Shown in pieces: positions 33,151-44,650 of a stretch of 64,000 nt of DNA. The notes beneath the pieces were generated by a model. The model saw only the letters and a list, made by a program, of their open reading frames with translations, was not told the DNA's origin and ran no database searches. The translations under genes and the position numbers were made by a program. Numbering within the stretch: position 1 is the stretch's first letter; each line of letters opens with the position of its first letter. Source of the stretch: Isoetes taiwanensis (lineage: Eukaryota > Streptophyta > Lycopodiopsida > Isoetales > Isoetaceae); the NCBI GenBank assembly GCA_021234155.1, contig JAJEKV010000005.1, forward strand, positions 17,774,089 through 17,838,088, read 5' to 3'.

Positions 33151-33802
33151 GGCAGATCGCCACACTCTCAGATAGTACCTTGGCACATGCTTACTCAGCA
33201 CGCTATATTATATTTTCAAACTTCATGGCATCCGCTTCAATTCTTGAACTCGTTTAGCCTGCATTTCAATAGAAAACATCGTCATATTCAGATTGCCCAT
33301 AACCCAATTCTACATGGCCACAACATTCTACGAAGATCTATCGAAAAAATATTGTCAGATCTACATTGGTCTCCCTCCCTCACTCACTCACTCATCATAT
33401 CAACTATTCTGGTTTCTGGCTCCACTACAACTAAGTAGTTTCTATAAATGCAAGAATGTTAATTGACCATCTCAAACCTTAAAGCATAATCTTTTTCCTG
33501 GCATTTTTTTTTTTTTTGCAACATTTGATCTCTTAAATTTTGCATTAAAAAGACTAACTTGCAACTACATACACATATAAAAATTGACAAATGCATGTTA
33601 TAGATTTCAATATACGGTTTTCATAATGAAACTAGCTTTTATCATGTTATCTAAAATACATAACATAAAAATGTACTTACAAAAAGAGACTCAACAAAAT
33701 TATTTTTTTTCCATTTTATCAATCTCATGAGTCTACAACAATGCATAGCGCATCTGAACATGAAGAAACATCCGTCGGGGTCATCACACGCTCAATATCA
33801 TA
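33151..33802. other. Anonymous spacer
   Basis: No gene was recognised. Short CTCC/CACT-rich stretch at about 33370-33395, poly-T near 33506. Confidence 0.3.
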
Positions 33803-34141
33803 TTAAAAAACAAGAGGAGTAAGAAAAACAACTAACACTAAAACTGCGTAGACGATTATGTAGGAAAACATCCCTACAGTAGGCCCAATTCGTCGAAGTG
33901 GACACCAATCATGACACTGCCTAAATAAAAGTATCGCTCCCAAATAAAGACATCCAATACCTGCTTCCTGAGCTTGTACCGAAACAAAGTTATCATCTTT
34001 GATATGATAACCCACAAAAAGGCACAGACTGGGGAGTACCAAATGGTGTGTATAAGCGCCCACGATATAGGATGATATGACATATTTAACAAAACTTGGA
34101 CTTATTAAATTTAATAAATAGCACTTCAAGGACGCCACCAT
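33803..34141 (-). CDS. Uncharacterised membrane-protein-like ORF, N-terminal region shared with the tandem array
   Basis: ATG at 34141, 112 codons: MVASLKCYLLNLISPSFVKY, then VLPSLCLFVGYHIKDDNFVS, AGIGCLYLGAILLFRQCHDW and a hydrophobic end MFSYIIVYAVLVLVVFLTPL. Three or four hydrophobic stretches suggest membrane segments. The family is unknown. Its first ~25 codons and about 160 bp upstream (34093-34300) match, in opposite orientation, the part of each 1.1 kb array unit that carries ATGGCATCGTTGAAGTGC; in the array copies the frame soon hits TGA. This suggests that the array unit carries a copy of this start region. Confidence 0.35.
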   Translation of the reverse strand: MVASLKCYLLNLISPSFVKYVISSYIVGAYTHHLVLPSLCLFVGYHIKDDNFVSVQAQEAGIGCLYLGAILLFRQCHDWCPLRRIGPTVGMFSYIIVYAVLVLVVFLTPLVF

Positions 34142-34300
34142 AAAAACATATGTATTGTTTAATTCTTCCTGATTGTTATAATTTTTACAAGTTTTAATTA
34201 TATAGGTTTATTCTTAAATTAAAACTATAACGGTTTGTTTTCTAAACTAATTTTTACTTGAATCTATTTAGAATTAGACATTTCAAAAATATATGACAAA
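34142..34300 (-). repeat. Divergent, inverted copy of part of the 1.1 kb array unit
   Basis: Read on the minus strand, AATTCTAAATAGAT, AAAATTAGTTT, AAAATTATAACAATCA and GAAGAATTAAACAATACATA follow in the same order as in the array units (for example 36465-36600). Identity is clearly lower than between array units. Confidence 0.6.
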
Positions 34301-34572
34301 TGCCTTCAAGATTTATTTGATGTTCGGGTTACTGTTTCCCCTTCTCATCTTGATCCACCATTGTTTCTCCTGCAGTACATTCTCCTTCTTCTATGGCTTT
34401 GATATCTGCTTCCTGGTTCTTTACCTTTAATTTCTGGTGATTCTGTTGATCCTCTTGTCGCTTAATCCATATGCATCATTTCATCCCATTGATTATCTTG
34501 AGCATGTTATGTTCTCCTTTATCAATTCCACTTCAAAATAAAGCAAATTTGCTTCATTTTTCTATCTCTAGC
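34301..34572. other. Anonymous spacer
   Basis: Nothing firm is recognised; possibly decayed copia polyprotein upstream of the reverse transcriptase. Confidence 0.3.
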
Positions 34573-35105
34573 AAGTCCAAGGAGATCTCAAGTCCAAGGA
34601 GATCTCAAAGACTAGCTGATCTTGCACCTTAGGAAGCTTCCTGTAAATTTGCACTCATAACCATAGTTCTTCACCATGTTGAGCCTGTTACTAATGTTCA
34701 ATCAGTCAAGCATTACAAGAGGAAATTGATAAGTTACACAAGCAGAAAACATGGGAATTGGTTCCTTAGCCTATCCAAATATAAGGCTAAAGGCTTTATT
34801 CAGTAGGAGAGGAGTAGGAGGGGTTCGATTATAGTGAAGTTTTCGGCCCTGTTGTGGTTGGATGCTTTACATACAGTCTTGGCCTTGGCCTTGGCAGCAG
34901 CAAAGAATTATTGGCCTGCTATCAACCAAATTTTAGATCAGCTTTTCCTAATAGGAATCTAGAAGAAAATAATTACATGCGGCCGCCAACTGAATTTCAA
35001 GATCAACAGTCTCCTGATTATGTTTGCTAGCTGAAAAGTAGTTTATATGGGCTAGCATGGGCTCCAAGATGGTGGCACCACAAAATCAATGCTTTTCTTT
35101 TTAAT
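34573..35105 (+). mobile_element. Ty1/copia reverse-transcriptase fragment (decayed)
   Basis: Recognisable pieces in order: RRSQRLADLAP (about 34595), ALQEEIDKLHKQKTWELVP (34723-34781), EGFDYSEVFGPVV (about 34817), NRNLEENNYMRPPTEFQ (about 34950), DYVC then a stop, and KSSLYGLAWAPRWWHHKINA (about 35035). These are the standard landmarks of the copia reverse transcriptase. Stops, a deletion of the segment between WELVP and EGFDYSEVF, and substitutions make it a relic. No LTR was found nearby. AAGTCCAAGGAGATCTC at the start is duplicated in tandem (about 34573-34606). Confidence 0.8.
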
Positions 35106-35717
35106 TGGTTACCAAAGATCACAGGCTCCATGTAATGTTCAATATCAATGCTTTTCTTTTTTAATTGGTTCCCAAATTTCCATCATACGGACATAAATAT
35201 ATCACTGATGTATTACACCAGTATAATATTTTTTGCTACTATGAAGCAAGTTTTCACGTTGTTCCTTTAATTATTTTACTTTCTCATTAGTGCCCGTGGA
35301 TGTTAGACTAATACTGACGTATCAGGATGATGTGACACTGCTGGCATGCCACCGTATGCATATTGCTGATATGGATCAAAGCATGGAGGTGGGGGACACT
35401 TTTTGTGTCAGCGACACATCGTGCTTAGAAGGTGCTTTCCGGAGCTATTTTCTTTGTATTTTTTAAAAAATATTTTTCTTTTATTTTTTTGATATTTTTC
35501 CCTGAAACGCATTCATATTACGCCTTGGAATACAAAATTTCAGCTTCATCGGAGTTATAGATAAAAAAGATAAAAATAAGTAAAATTTCCCCCATTAGGT
35601 GCTTAGGGGGCGCTTGGCTGGCGCAAAAATGCCCCCCAGCTCCATGCTTTGACCCATATGGCGGTCTTATATAAGCGATAGTCATCCATCTGTTAGGTTC
35701 ATTCATTTCCCTTTACC
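35106..35717. other. Anonymous spacer left of the tandem array
   Basis: ATGCTTTTCTTTTTAATTGG at about 35091 recurs near 35144. No gene was recognised. Confidence 0.3.
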
Positions 35718-38703
35718 GCCCATTTTTCTATCGTTCCTTTTTAGTCAATATACATACATTGATGCCTTCAAAACTCACTATTTCATTCCTACTTATCATC
35801 ACTCTCATTTGAATATAAAATTCAACTCAAATTAATTACTTATGAGCTATCTTTGCGTGTGTCAAGTTTCGCTTTTAGCTCAGCCTTGGCATGTTCCTTC
35901 AAGTATGTTTTGCAACAGCCCATTTAGTATTTATATAAAAGGTAATCTCTACAACTTTTAGAGCTCTTACCCTCCTAAACACAACTATATCTAGCTCCAG
36001 TTCTTTCTCACAAAATCTTCTTTCTGATGCCTGTAGACTCCCATCAAAAAAGTGAAGAATAATTTAAAATGTTATATTATCAAAATAACAATATTTAAAG
36101 ACAGTTTTAAATTGAATTAAATAATTACTTTTATGTTAAAACTTTGTATGATTATGTTTATGTTTCAATTAAATTTTTTTTGGAGTAGTTTATTATTATT
36201 AATTTTCAGTATATTTTATTTCATCAATAATAATTTTTTCAATAGTTATTATTAAACCATTAACTTTATTATTTAATTAACTTCAACCTAAAATATTTCG
36301 TAAAGTGTTTTAAAAGTGTAAAGGTTTGTAAATTGTAAAAATTCTCATAATAGTTTTAAGTTATCACTTACCAAACCATCGAATATCATTTAGAAATTAT
36401 CATGATTGTCAAGTTTTAAATTTGTTAAATAAGATTTGAAATTTTATATCCTTGAAATATAGCTAATTCTAAACAGATAAAATTAGTTTGAAAATGAAAT
36501 TTATACTTTGACAACCATTAGGGTGTTAAAACTTATAAAAATTATAACAATCAAGAAGAATTAAACAATACATATATTCTAGTAATGGCATCGTTGAAGT
36601 GCTATCTATTAAATACGAATAAGTCCAAGTTTTGTTGAATATGTCATCTAACATCCCCGAATTGTTAAAAATTTCTTACGTGTCTTTGTAAATCTTTCAC
36701 TTCATCTTGAAGTCGTTGAATTTCTTGCTACTGAATATCGTTTTCACAATAAGACTCGCTTCATTCTGTTTATATCCTGCGTTAATGGTCTCCAAAATTA
36801 GTATCTGCATCATAAAATTAGTATCCGCTCATTATTCTATCGTTCCTTTTTAGTCAATATACATACATTAATGCCTTCAAAACTCACTATTTCATTCCTA
36901 CTTATCATCTCTCATTTGAATATAAAATTTAACTCAAATTAATTACTTACGAGCTATATTTGCGTGTGTCAAGTTTCAATTTTAGCTCAGCCTTGGCATG
37001 TTCCTTCAAGTATGTTTTGCAACACCCCATTTAGTATTTGTATGAAAGGTAATCTCTACAACTCTTAGAGCTCTTACCCTCCTAGAAACAACTATATCGA
37101 GCTCCAGTTCTTTCTCACAAAACCTTCTTTCTGATGCCTGTAGACTCCCATCAAAAAAGTGAGGAATAATTTAAAATATTATATTATCAAAATAACAGTA
37201 TTTAAAGACAGTTTTAAATTGAATTAAATAATTACTTTTATGTTAAAACTTTGTATGATTATGTTTATGTTTCAATTAATTTTTTTTTGGAGTAGTTTAT
37301 TATTATTAATTTTCAGTATATTTTATTTCATCAATAATAATTTTTTCAATAGTTATTATTAAACCATTAACTTTATTATTTAATTAACTTCAACTTAAAA
37401 TATTTCGTAAAGTGTTTTAAAAGTGTAAAGGTTTGTAAATTGTAAAAATTCTCATAATAGTTTTAAGTTATCACTTACCAAACCATCGAATATCATTTAG
37501 AAATTATCATGATTGTCAAGTTTTAAATTTGTTAAATAAGATTTGAAATTTTATATCCTTGAAATATAGCTAATTCTAAACAGATAAAATTAGTTTGAAA
37601 ATGAAATTTATACTTTGACAACCATTAGGGTGTTAAAACTTATAAAAATTATAACAATCAAGAAGAATTAAACAATACATATATTCTAGTAATGGCATCG
37701 TTGAAGTGCTATCTATTAAATATGAATAAGTCCAAGTTTTGTTGAATATGTCATCTAACATCCCCGAATTGTTAAAAATTTCTTACGTGTCTTTGTAAAT
37801 CTTTCACTTCATCTTGAAGTCGTTGAATTTCTTGCTACTGAATATCGTTTTCACAATAAGACTCGCTTCATTCTGTTTATATCCTGCGTTAATGGTCTCC
37901 AAAATTAGTATCTGCATCATAAAATTAGTATCCGCTCATTATTCTATCGTTCCTTTTTAGTCAATATACATACATTGATGCCTTCAAAACTCACTATTTC
38001 ATTCCTACTTATCATCTCTCATTTGAATATAAAATTTAACTCAAATTAATTACTTACGAGCTATATTTGCGTGTGTCAAGTTTCAATTTTAGCTCAGCCT
38101 TGGCATGTTCCTTCAAGTATGTTTTGCAACACCCTATTTAGTATTTGTATGAAAGGTAATCTCTACAACTCTTAGAGCTCTTACCCTCCTAGAAACAACT
38201 ATATCGAGCTCCAGTTCTTTCTCACAAAACCTTCTTTCTGATGCCTGTAGACTCCCATCAAAAAAGTGAGGAATAATTTAAAATATTATATTATCAAAAT
38301 AACAGTATTTAAAGACAGTTTTAAATTGAATTAAATAATTACTTTTATGTTAAAACTTTGTATGATTATGTTTATGTTTCAATTAATTTTTTTTTGGAGT
38401 AGTTTATTATTATTAATTTTCAATATATTTTATTTCATCAATAATAATTTTTTCAATAGTTTTTAGTAAACCATTAACTTTATTATTTAATTAATTTCAA
38501 CCTAAAATATTTCATAAAGTGTTTTCAAAATGTAAAGGTTTGTAAATTGTAAAAATTCTCATAATAGTTTTAAGTTATCACTTACCAAACCATCGAATAT
38601 CATTTAGAAATTATAATGATTGTCAAGTTTTAAATTTGTTAAATAACTGAAGATTTGAAATTTTATATCCTTGAAATATAGCTAATTCTAAATAGATAAA
38701 ATT
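35718..38703 (+). repeat. Tandem array of ~1,108-bp units, left part (copies A, B and most of C)
   Basis: The marker word TCGTTCCTTTTTAGTC occurs at 35731, 36840, 37948 and, after the inserted transposon, 42678. The first two periods are 1,109 and 1,108 bp. Copies B and C are almost identical; copy A differs by a few per cent. The units are AT-rich. On the minus strand they keep three exon-like segments (see 42518-42977), and on the plus strand a start region ATGGCATCGTTGAAGTGC. The left edge is near 35718. At 38703 the third copy is interrupted by the foldback element and resumes at 42314. Confidence 0.93.
38695..38703 (+). repeat. 9-bp target-site duplication, left copy
   Basis: GATAAAATT at 38695-38703 is repeated at 42314-42322. 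In uninterrupted units the word occurs once (for example AATAGATAAAATTAGTTTG at 43387), so removing 38704-42313 plus one copy restores the unit exactly. Confidence 0.92.
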
Positions 38704-38750
38704 CGCTCCCACTATCTCCCCCCGATTGGGGTTATTAAATAAATTAGTGG

Positions 38751-38838
38751 AAACCCTTCCGGGCTTCAATATGGAAATCCTTCCGAATTTCCATGAAACC
38801 CAGAAGGGTTTCCATATCTTGAAGCCCGGAAGGGTTTC
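38751..38838. repeat. Subterminal hairpin of the foldback element (left)
   Basis: GGAAACCCTTCCGGGCTTCA (38753 on) is answered by TGAAGCCCGGAAGGGTTTCC (ending 38838), with inner pairing between ATGGAAA and TTTCCAT words. It can extrude as a long hairpin. Confidence 0.8.
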
Positions 38839-38840
38839 CG

Positions 38841-41724
38841 TAAGAAAATATAAATAGATTATTTTTTGGAGGAAGAGATATCCACTGCTAATTAATTTTT
38901 AGAAATTAATTCCTACGGCTATTCTTGAAAAGCTTTTTAGAGAAAGGGATTTTTTTTGTCTTACTCTTCTTCCTACATTTCTTTCCCCGTAAGTGAGAAT
39001 TAGAAGCAGATCGTGAAGTGTTTCAAGGGGATTAAGGGGATTAGGCAAAGGCGAAGTGTTTCAAATATTCAAGAACGGTTTTAGTGAGTGATTCAATCGG
39101 TATGAATGAAGAAGCCAATGTTCCTGGGATTTCGAAGTTCTTGAAGCATTGGCATTGGCCCCGTGTTTTGATTTTTTTTTTTTGCAGAAAGAAGAAGACC
39201 TAGCAGCAAGCGGCAAAATTTCGTAAGAGTGCACGGGTCGTAAGAGTGCAAAAAATAATGCAATGGTCCGTGATAATGTCCGTATATATCGATTTTGGGC
39301 TGGTAAACCCTATTTCGAATCAATTTAGTGCTCGGCCTATCTATGGCGCATAAACAGCATATGCATGAAGACACCAAACATATGGCAAAATCGGGCCGGA
39401 TTTGGTATGGCAAACCAACCGGATTTGGCACGCGATGTGGCCACAAAGGATACACTTACTCAAGAGTGCCATTTGCCAATCCACTAGTAGATAAAATGTG
39501 AGAGCTAGATAATACATGCGAGAAGCATGTCGACTTAAGGTAACGTGCAAAGAAAATTTTGATCCGCTGCACAAATATTTCGCATGGATATCATAGAAAT
39601 GCATGGTCTGGAATTTCGAAATGGCTTTTTCCATGGCCTATATTGGCCGAAAATCCATGTGCCTGCATTTGGGCATGTGTGGTAACTGAAAGAGCAGCTC
39701 AAAATTTGGCTGATGATCTGTGTCTACTCATAAACAGGGTTAACGGATTTTGCAAAATATCAGCATTACAAGGTACGTTTTGCCCTGTATCTGGATATAT
39801 GCTAGTACAGTTAAAAAATTTCGAAATGCATTTGATGCTATATAGTGACGATTTGTACTTGGAAAAGCAGCATATGCGGCATCTGTGAGAAACGGCATCT
39901 GTGTGCGGTATTCCTGGTAATAGATATGCTGCCTTAGGTCATTTACAAAGCCGAGCCGCATTTACAGAATGGGGAATATCTCTATAAGGTTAAAATATAC
40001 TGGTGGATTTGAAGGTTGAATTCCAACAGTTGGATTCCAACAGTTGGTAGACAGAGCCACTTGGCGACCTGCAAAAGGTATCGATTCACAATGGACATGC
40101 TTTTGGCTATTCTATGTCCAGGTTTAAATCCTTGTGTTCAAAAAACAGACTATAGTTCTGCCATATACTGGTGATTTTGACCTGCTTGAAGGCTCCTTTC
40201 TCTTATTCAGGAGATCCACCTATAACCGATTATGCTAGCTCTTGCTCCCAGATACATTTCTCAGAGCTAAATGCATAGCCGTTGGAGTAATTTAGCTGTT
40301 CAAAATGGTAAAAGTACAAAGGCATTTCGAAATGGAAGTTTCTGGAGGAATATAGCTAGATATAAGCATTTCGAAATGGACAGTATGCTCAGGGATGAGA
40401 TCCAGTTTTGCCTTGACTCATATTCTAAAAATTGTCCACCATAGAAGGTGGGAATCTGTTCTATGGAAAAGAATCTGTGGTAAGTCCTTGGCTTTCATAA
40501 TGCTATTGCATGTTTATATTGTTGTTACATAATGGACAATCTTAGATTTGCTTTGTGTTCAGAGCACCGAAAGATGCTTGAATTATAAACAGTGTTTACA
40601 TATTTATAGTGTGGCAGCTGCAGTTTTGTTCTTTCATGCAAGCTGTGGTAAAATGTTTTCTTATGATAAAGGAGCGATTTCTATTTGATGCTGAAAGAAT
40701 GTATCTTGGCATACGCATGAAGCAAGAAACAATCCGAGTTATCCAAATCAGGTTTGACTGGTTTTGTACTTCTTAATACAATTTCTTGTTCCAGCTTTAA
40801 AAGCCTCCATGAAAATGTTCTGTTGAAGCTTCCTTATTACTTAAAGTTGGAAATAGAACTAAAACTGAGTTCTCATGTTAAGGTTACATGTAGAACTGGT
40901 TGAAGGTTTCTGCTCTAAGAATGTGATCCACAAGATTATTGTGGACCATTGTTATAAATAAATAAATAGTAATGAATCCTTTAAGACGATGTTGCCTATC
41001 ATATGCTTTATGATTTAACTATTATAAGGTTAAAATTTTGATATTCTTCAGTGATAAATGAGAAGTTCTTAGGTTTCACAAAGAATGTGATCCACGGATT
41101 ATTTTGGACCATTGCTTTACATTTAAACTATGAACATGGAACTACAGGTTCATAAGAGAAGAAGTTAAAATATCTGAATAAAACTAATTATCAAGATATC
41201 CAACTAGATTCTTCATCAAACTAGAAAGCCAAGGACATGGTTCTTTCATGTTACATTTATCATTTACTTAAGTTTGTTTCTTTTTTCCTTTTGGTCTCTT
41301 GCATGTACGACGGAAGAATATTTAACAAAGACAAAGGTTATGCAATAGAGATTATGTAGAGCATAGTGCCATGATGCAACGTAATAGAGTGCAACTTCAC
41401 ACGTGCACTTGTTCCCCTTGGCATTTCCGCATCTATACCCTAGCCTACCCAATGTAGTACACACTATCCCGGTCAAACATTGTACATGCATGGCGCTTTA
41501 ATACACCTAGATTCTAAAACTTCCAATTCAATTCAATTTTAAGCTTTGATAACAAAATAATTTGACTAAAAGAACCATGATCTAAAACCGACTTCCCATA
41601 ATTTGTACCTTGCAAGAGTTCTATGTTGGGTGTCAAGTGCCGAATTTTTGAGATCATGTTATATTGGGTGTTAAGTGCCGAATTTTTTGAGATTAAAGCT
41701 GGTCTCAATTCTTAGTTAATCTTA
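38841..41724. other. Interior of the foldback element, no recognised gene
   Basis: Unique sequence with the palindromic word ATTTCGAAAT recurring (about 39612, 39819, 40324, 40370) and a direct duplication of GTGTCAAGTGCCGAATTTTT (about 41630) / GTGTTAAGTGCCGAATTTTT (about 41668). Several frames of about 100 codons exist on both strands but none resembles MURA transposase. It may be captured host DNA. Confidence 0.45.
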
Positions 41725-42313
41725 CCCCATGGAGTTTCTAACCGCATGTGGAAACCTAACCTATTTTCCTCCTCATGTGGAAACCTAACCCGCTTTTCCT
41801 CCTCCCGTGGAAACCCTTCCTATTTTCTCCTCCTCGAAACCCTTCCCAATTTCCATTATGCAAGGAAATCGGAAGGGTTTCCACCCAAAATTTGAATTTT
41901 GAGTGACGTGGCGCCGATGGACGGGCGCCTTAATGTCGGGCGTCCGGAAAGGGCGTGAGCCATAAAGGCTCACGTGTAAATATTTTGAAAAAAAATAATT
42001 TTGTGGAAACCCTTCCGATTTCCATGGAAACCTTCCTCGGATTTTCCAATGTGGAAACCCTTCCGGCTTTCCATGGAAACCCTTCCGGGTTTTAATGGAA
42101 ACCCTTCTGGGTTTTTAAATTCCGGAAAACCGGAAGGGTTTCCATGGAAACCCTTCCGGGTTTTATTGAAAACCGGAAGGGTTTCCATTAAAACCCGGAA
42201 GGGTTTCCGTGGAAAGCCGAAGGGTTTCCATTAAAACCCGGAAGGGTTTCCATTAAAACCCGGAAGGGTTTCCGTGGGAGGCCAACCCAAATCGGGCGTA
42301 CTTAAAACCATCG
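41725..42313. repeat. Right subterminal repeat block of the foldback element
   Basis: Repeated GGAAACCCTTCCGGGTTTT or its complement at about 42004, 42053, 42076, 42098, 42130, 42144, 42175, 42199, 42219, 42241 and 42262. A separate 8-bp hairpin CGTGAGCC-ATAA-AGGCTCACG lies near 41955. Frames with repeated GFHGN/METLP words are by-products of the repeat. Confidence 0.82.
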
Positions 42314-43601
42314 GATAAAATTAGTTTGAAAATAAAATTTATACTTTGATAACCATTAGGGTGTTAAAACTTATAAAAATTATAACAATCAAGACGAATT
42401 AAACAATACATATATTCTAGTAATGGCATCGTTGAAGTGCTATCTATTAAATATGAATAAGTCCAAGTTTTGTTGAATATATCATCTAACATCTCCGAAT
42501 TGTTAAAACTTTCTTACCTGTCTTTGTAAATCTTTCACTTCATCTTGAAGTCGTTGAATTTCTTGCTGCTGAATATCGTTTTCACAATAAGACTCGCTTC
42601 ATCCTGTTTATATCCTGCGTTAATGGTCTCCAAAATTAGTATCTGCATCATAAAATTAGTATCCGCTCATTTTTCTATCGTTCCTTTTTAGTCAATATAC
42701 ATACATTGATGCCTTCAAAACTCACTATTTCATTCCTACTTATCATCACTCTCATTTGAATATAAAATTCAACTCAAATTAATTATTTACGAGCTATCTT
42801 TGCGTGTGTCAAGTTTCAATTTTAGCTCAGCCTTGGCATGTTCCTTCAAGTATGTTTTGCAACAACCCATTTAGTATTTGTATGAAAGGTAATCTCTACA
42901 ACTCTTAGAGCTCTTACCCTCCTAGAAACAACTATATCTAGCTCCAGTTCTTTCTCACAAAATCTTCTTTCTGATGCCTGTAGACTCCCATCAAAACAGT
43001 GAGAAATAATTTAAAATGTTATAATATCAAAATTTTTTTTTGAATTAAATAATTACTTTTATGTTAAAACTTTGTATGATTATGTTTATGTTTCAATTAA
43101 ATTTTTTTTGGAGAGTTTATTATTATTAATTTTCAATATATTTTATTTCATCAATAATAATTTTTTCAATAGTTATTATTAAACCATTAACTTTATTATT
43201 TAATTAATCAACCTAAAATATTTCGTAAAGTGTTTGCAAAGTGTAAAGGTTTATAAATTGTAAAAATTCTCATAATAATTTTAAGTTATCACTTACCAAA
43301 CCATCAATCATGATTATCAAGTTTTAAAAGTTGTTAAATAATTGAAGATTTGAAATTTTATATCCTTGAAATATAGCTAATTTTAAATAGATAAAATTAG
43401 TTTGAAAATAAAATTTATACTTTGATAACCATTAGGTGTTAAAACTTATAAAAATTATAACAATCAAGAAGAATTAAACAATACATATATTCGCTTCATC
43501 TTGAAGTCGTTGAATTTCTTGCTACTGAATATCGTTTTCACAATAAGACTCGCTTCATTCTGTTTATATCCTGCGTTAATGGTCTCCAAAATTAGTATCT
43601 G
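42314..43601 (+). repeat. Tandem array, right part (end of copy C plus shortened copy D)
   Basis: It resumes with GATAAAATTAGTTTG, the right target-duplication copy, and runs to GATACTAATTTTGG-type sequence. Copy D starts near 42665, lacks about 100 bp between TACATATATTC (43490) and GCTTCATCTTGAAG, and ends at TTAGTATCTGC (43601), where unrelated DNA begins. Copy C downstream of the insertion differs from A and B at some sites (CAG instead of TAG in the exon-like segment). Confidence 0.9.
42518..42977 (-). pseudogene. Three phase-compatible exon-like segments of a coiled-coil protein in the array unit
   Basis: Read on the minus strand: segment 1 (42977-42918) after CTACAG, 20 codons ASERRFCEKELELDIVVSRR, then donor GTAAGAG. 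After a 67-nt gap with a TACTAAAT branch-like word and CTTGAAG, segment 2 (about 42850-42791) reads EHAKAELKLKLDTRKDS plus two bases, donor GTAAAT here and GTAAGT in copies B and C. Segment 3 (42596-42518) reads ESYCENDIQQQEIQRLQDEV then KDLQRQ, donor GTAAGAA. The phases fit across all junctions, and the Glu/Lys/Leu pattern suggests a coiled coil. The other array copies have the same segments, but segment 3 carries TAG in copies A, B and D. The protein is not recognised. It is probably a duplicated internal piece of a multi-exon gene. Confidence 0.5.
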
Positions 43602-44650
43602 CGAAGCACTTATTATAGTTCAGAGACAAGCTCTTTGGAGGTTGAAATCTTTAGGAATCAGATGATCTTATTTGGGTAGTTTTCACTCTTTATGAGAATG
43701 TCTCGGGCAGATTTAAAATGGTTGGAAAATGGCCAGAGAAGGTGACGTATCCTGCTAGCTCAAGAGTGCATTCCAAACCTGCTCAATCCTAACGTGGTCT
43801 TAATTTTCCTTGCCTTTAGATGCCTTTTGCAAAGAAGGAGAGTTGCAAGTAAATTTGCAGAAAGCCAAGGTGATGATCTTCACCTTCAGACAATGCTTCG
43901 AGAGGCATTTTTATGATGTGAACACTAAATTCATTTGTCAATACTTTGGTTAACCACTCGCTTTGTATGTTTAGATACCCGATCTCAAGAAGAAGAATGG
44001 AAGCAATTCAAGGGGCTCCATAACATGTATGTGGCAGACAAGCGGACATCTTCGAAAGAAATTTACCAAAAGACAGTTTTACAAGGACAATTTCTGAAGT
44101 ACATTTAGAGATGGTTTTGCTTCAACGCCCTGGATACTTATATACCCATTGCCACATAACCTCAGGACTTGGGATAGTTCCGTATCTCCTCTCATCGATT
44201 AGAGATTGGAGCTCTGGCCAAGGGCATTTGTCAAATGTGCAACTTAGGGATGGTGGAATTAGAAGAAAAAATTATCTTCTTGTCTCCAACACACAATAAA
44301 ATAAGATGAAGATACCATTATCTTTCCAAGGATCCAACACTTTTAAGGCAGCTCATAAACTTTCTAAACTAGGAATGTCTTGCTTTGTGTATACATGAAC
44401 CCCGTTCGATAGAGAAAAAACACCTTCGACAGAGAAAAAATTTGAGTTAATCTAACCTTTTCTTTAAGTTCGCTTGTTACAGACTCAATTCCCCTTTGCA
44501 CGAAAACTACATCTTTTGGTATATTAGGCTCCATTCCCCTTTGCAAGGAAACTACATCTTCTAGTATGCCAGATGAATGAAAGAAGAACATGAATGTATT
44601 GGAACTCTGATATTGTAACAAATATGACTTTTAGTCATGTGACGTCTGGT
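43602..44650. other. Anonymous spacer
   Basis: No gene was recognised between the array and the copia element. Two similar words TTCCCCTTTGCA-GAAACTAC at about 44490 and 44535 form a small duplication. Confidence 0.3.

Larger units (their letters stand above)
38704..42313. mobile_element. Foldback / Mutator-like DNA transposon, 3,610 bp, inserted in the tandem array
   Basis: It is bounded by a perfect 9-bp target duplication (Mutator-type length). The ends are inverted and related: left CGCTCCC...CCCCCCGATTGGGGTT, right (reverse complement) CGATGG...CGCCCGATTTGGGTT, then on both sides arrays of GGAAACCCTTCCGGG. The left subterminal block (about 38750-38840) is itself a strong hairpin. The right block (about 41870-42280) has about a dozen GGAAACCCTTCCG words in both orientations. 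Modular, hairpin-rich long termini match plant foldback elements such as FARE-type Mutator relatives. No transposase was recognised inside, so it is probably non-autonomous. Confidence 0.82.

Noticed and set aside
41970-42234. Repetitive frames with METLP and GFHGN words
   Set aside because: They are translations of the GGAAACCCTTCC subterminal repeats of the foldback element, not proteins.
35718-43601. CRISPR-like or centromeric satellite interpretation of the array
   Set aside because: The units are 1.1 kb without short spaced repeats, and four copies with exon-like segments fit local segmental amplification better than a centromere satellite.
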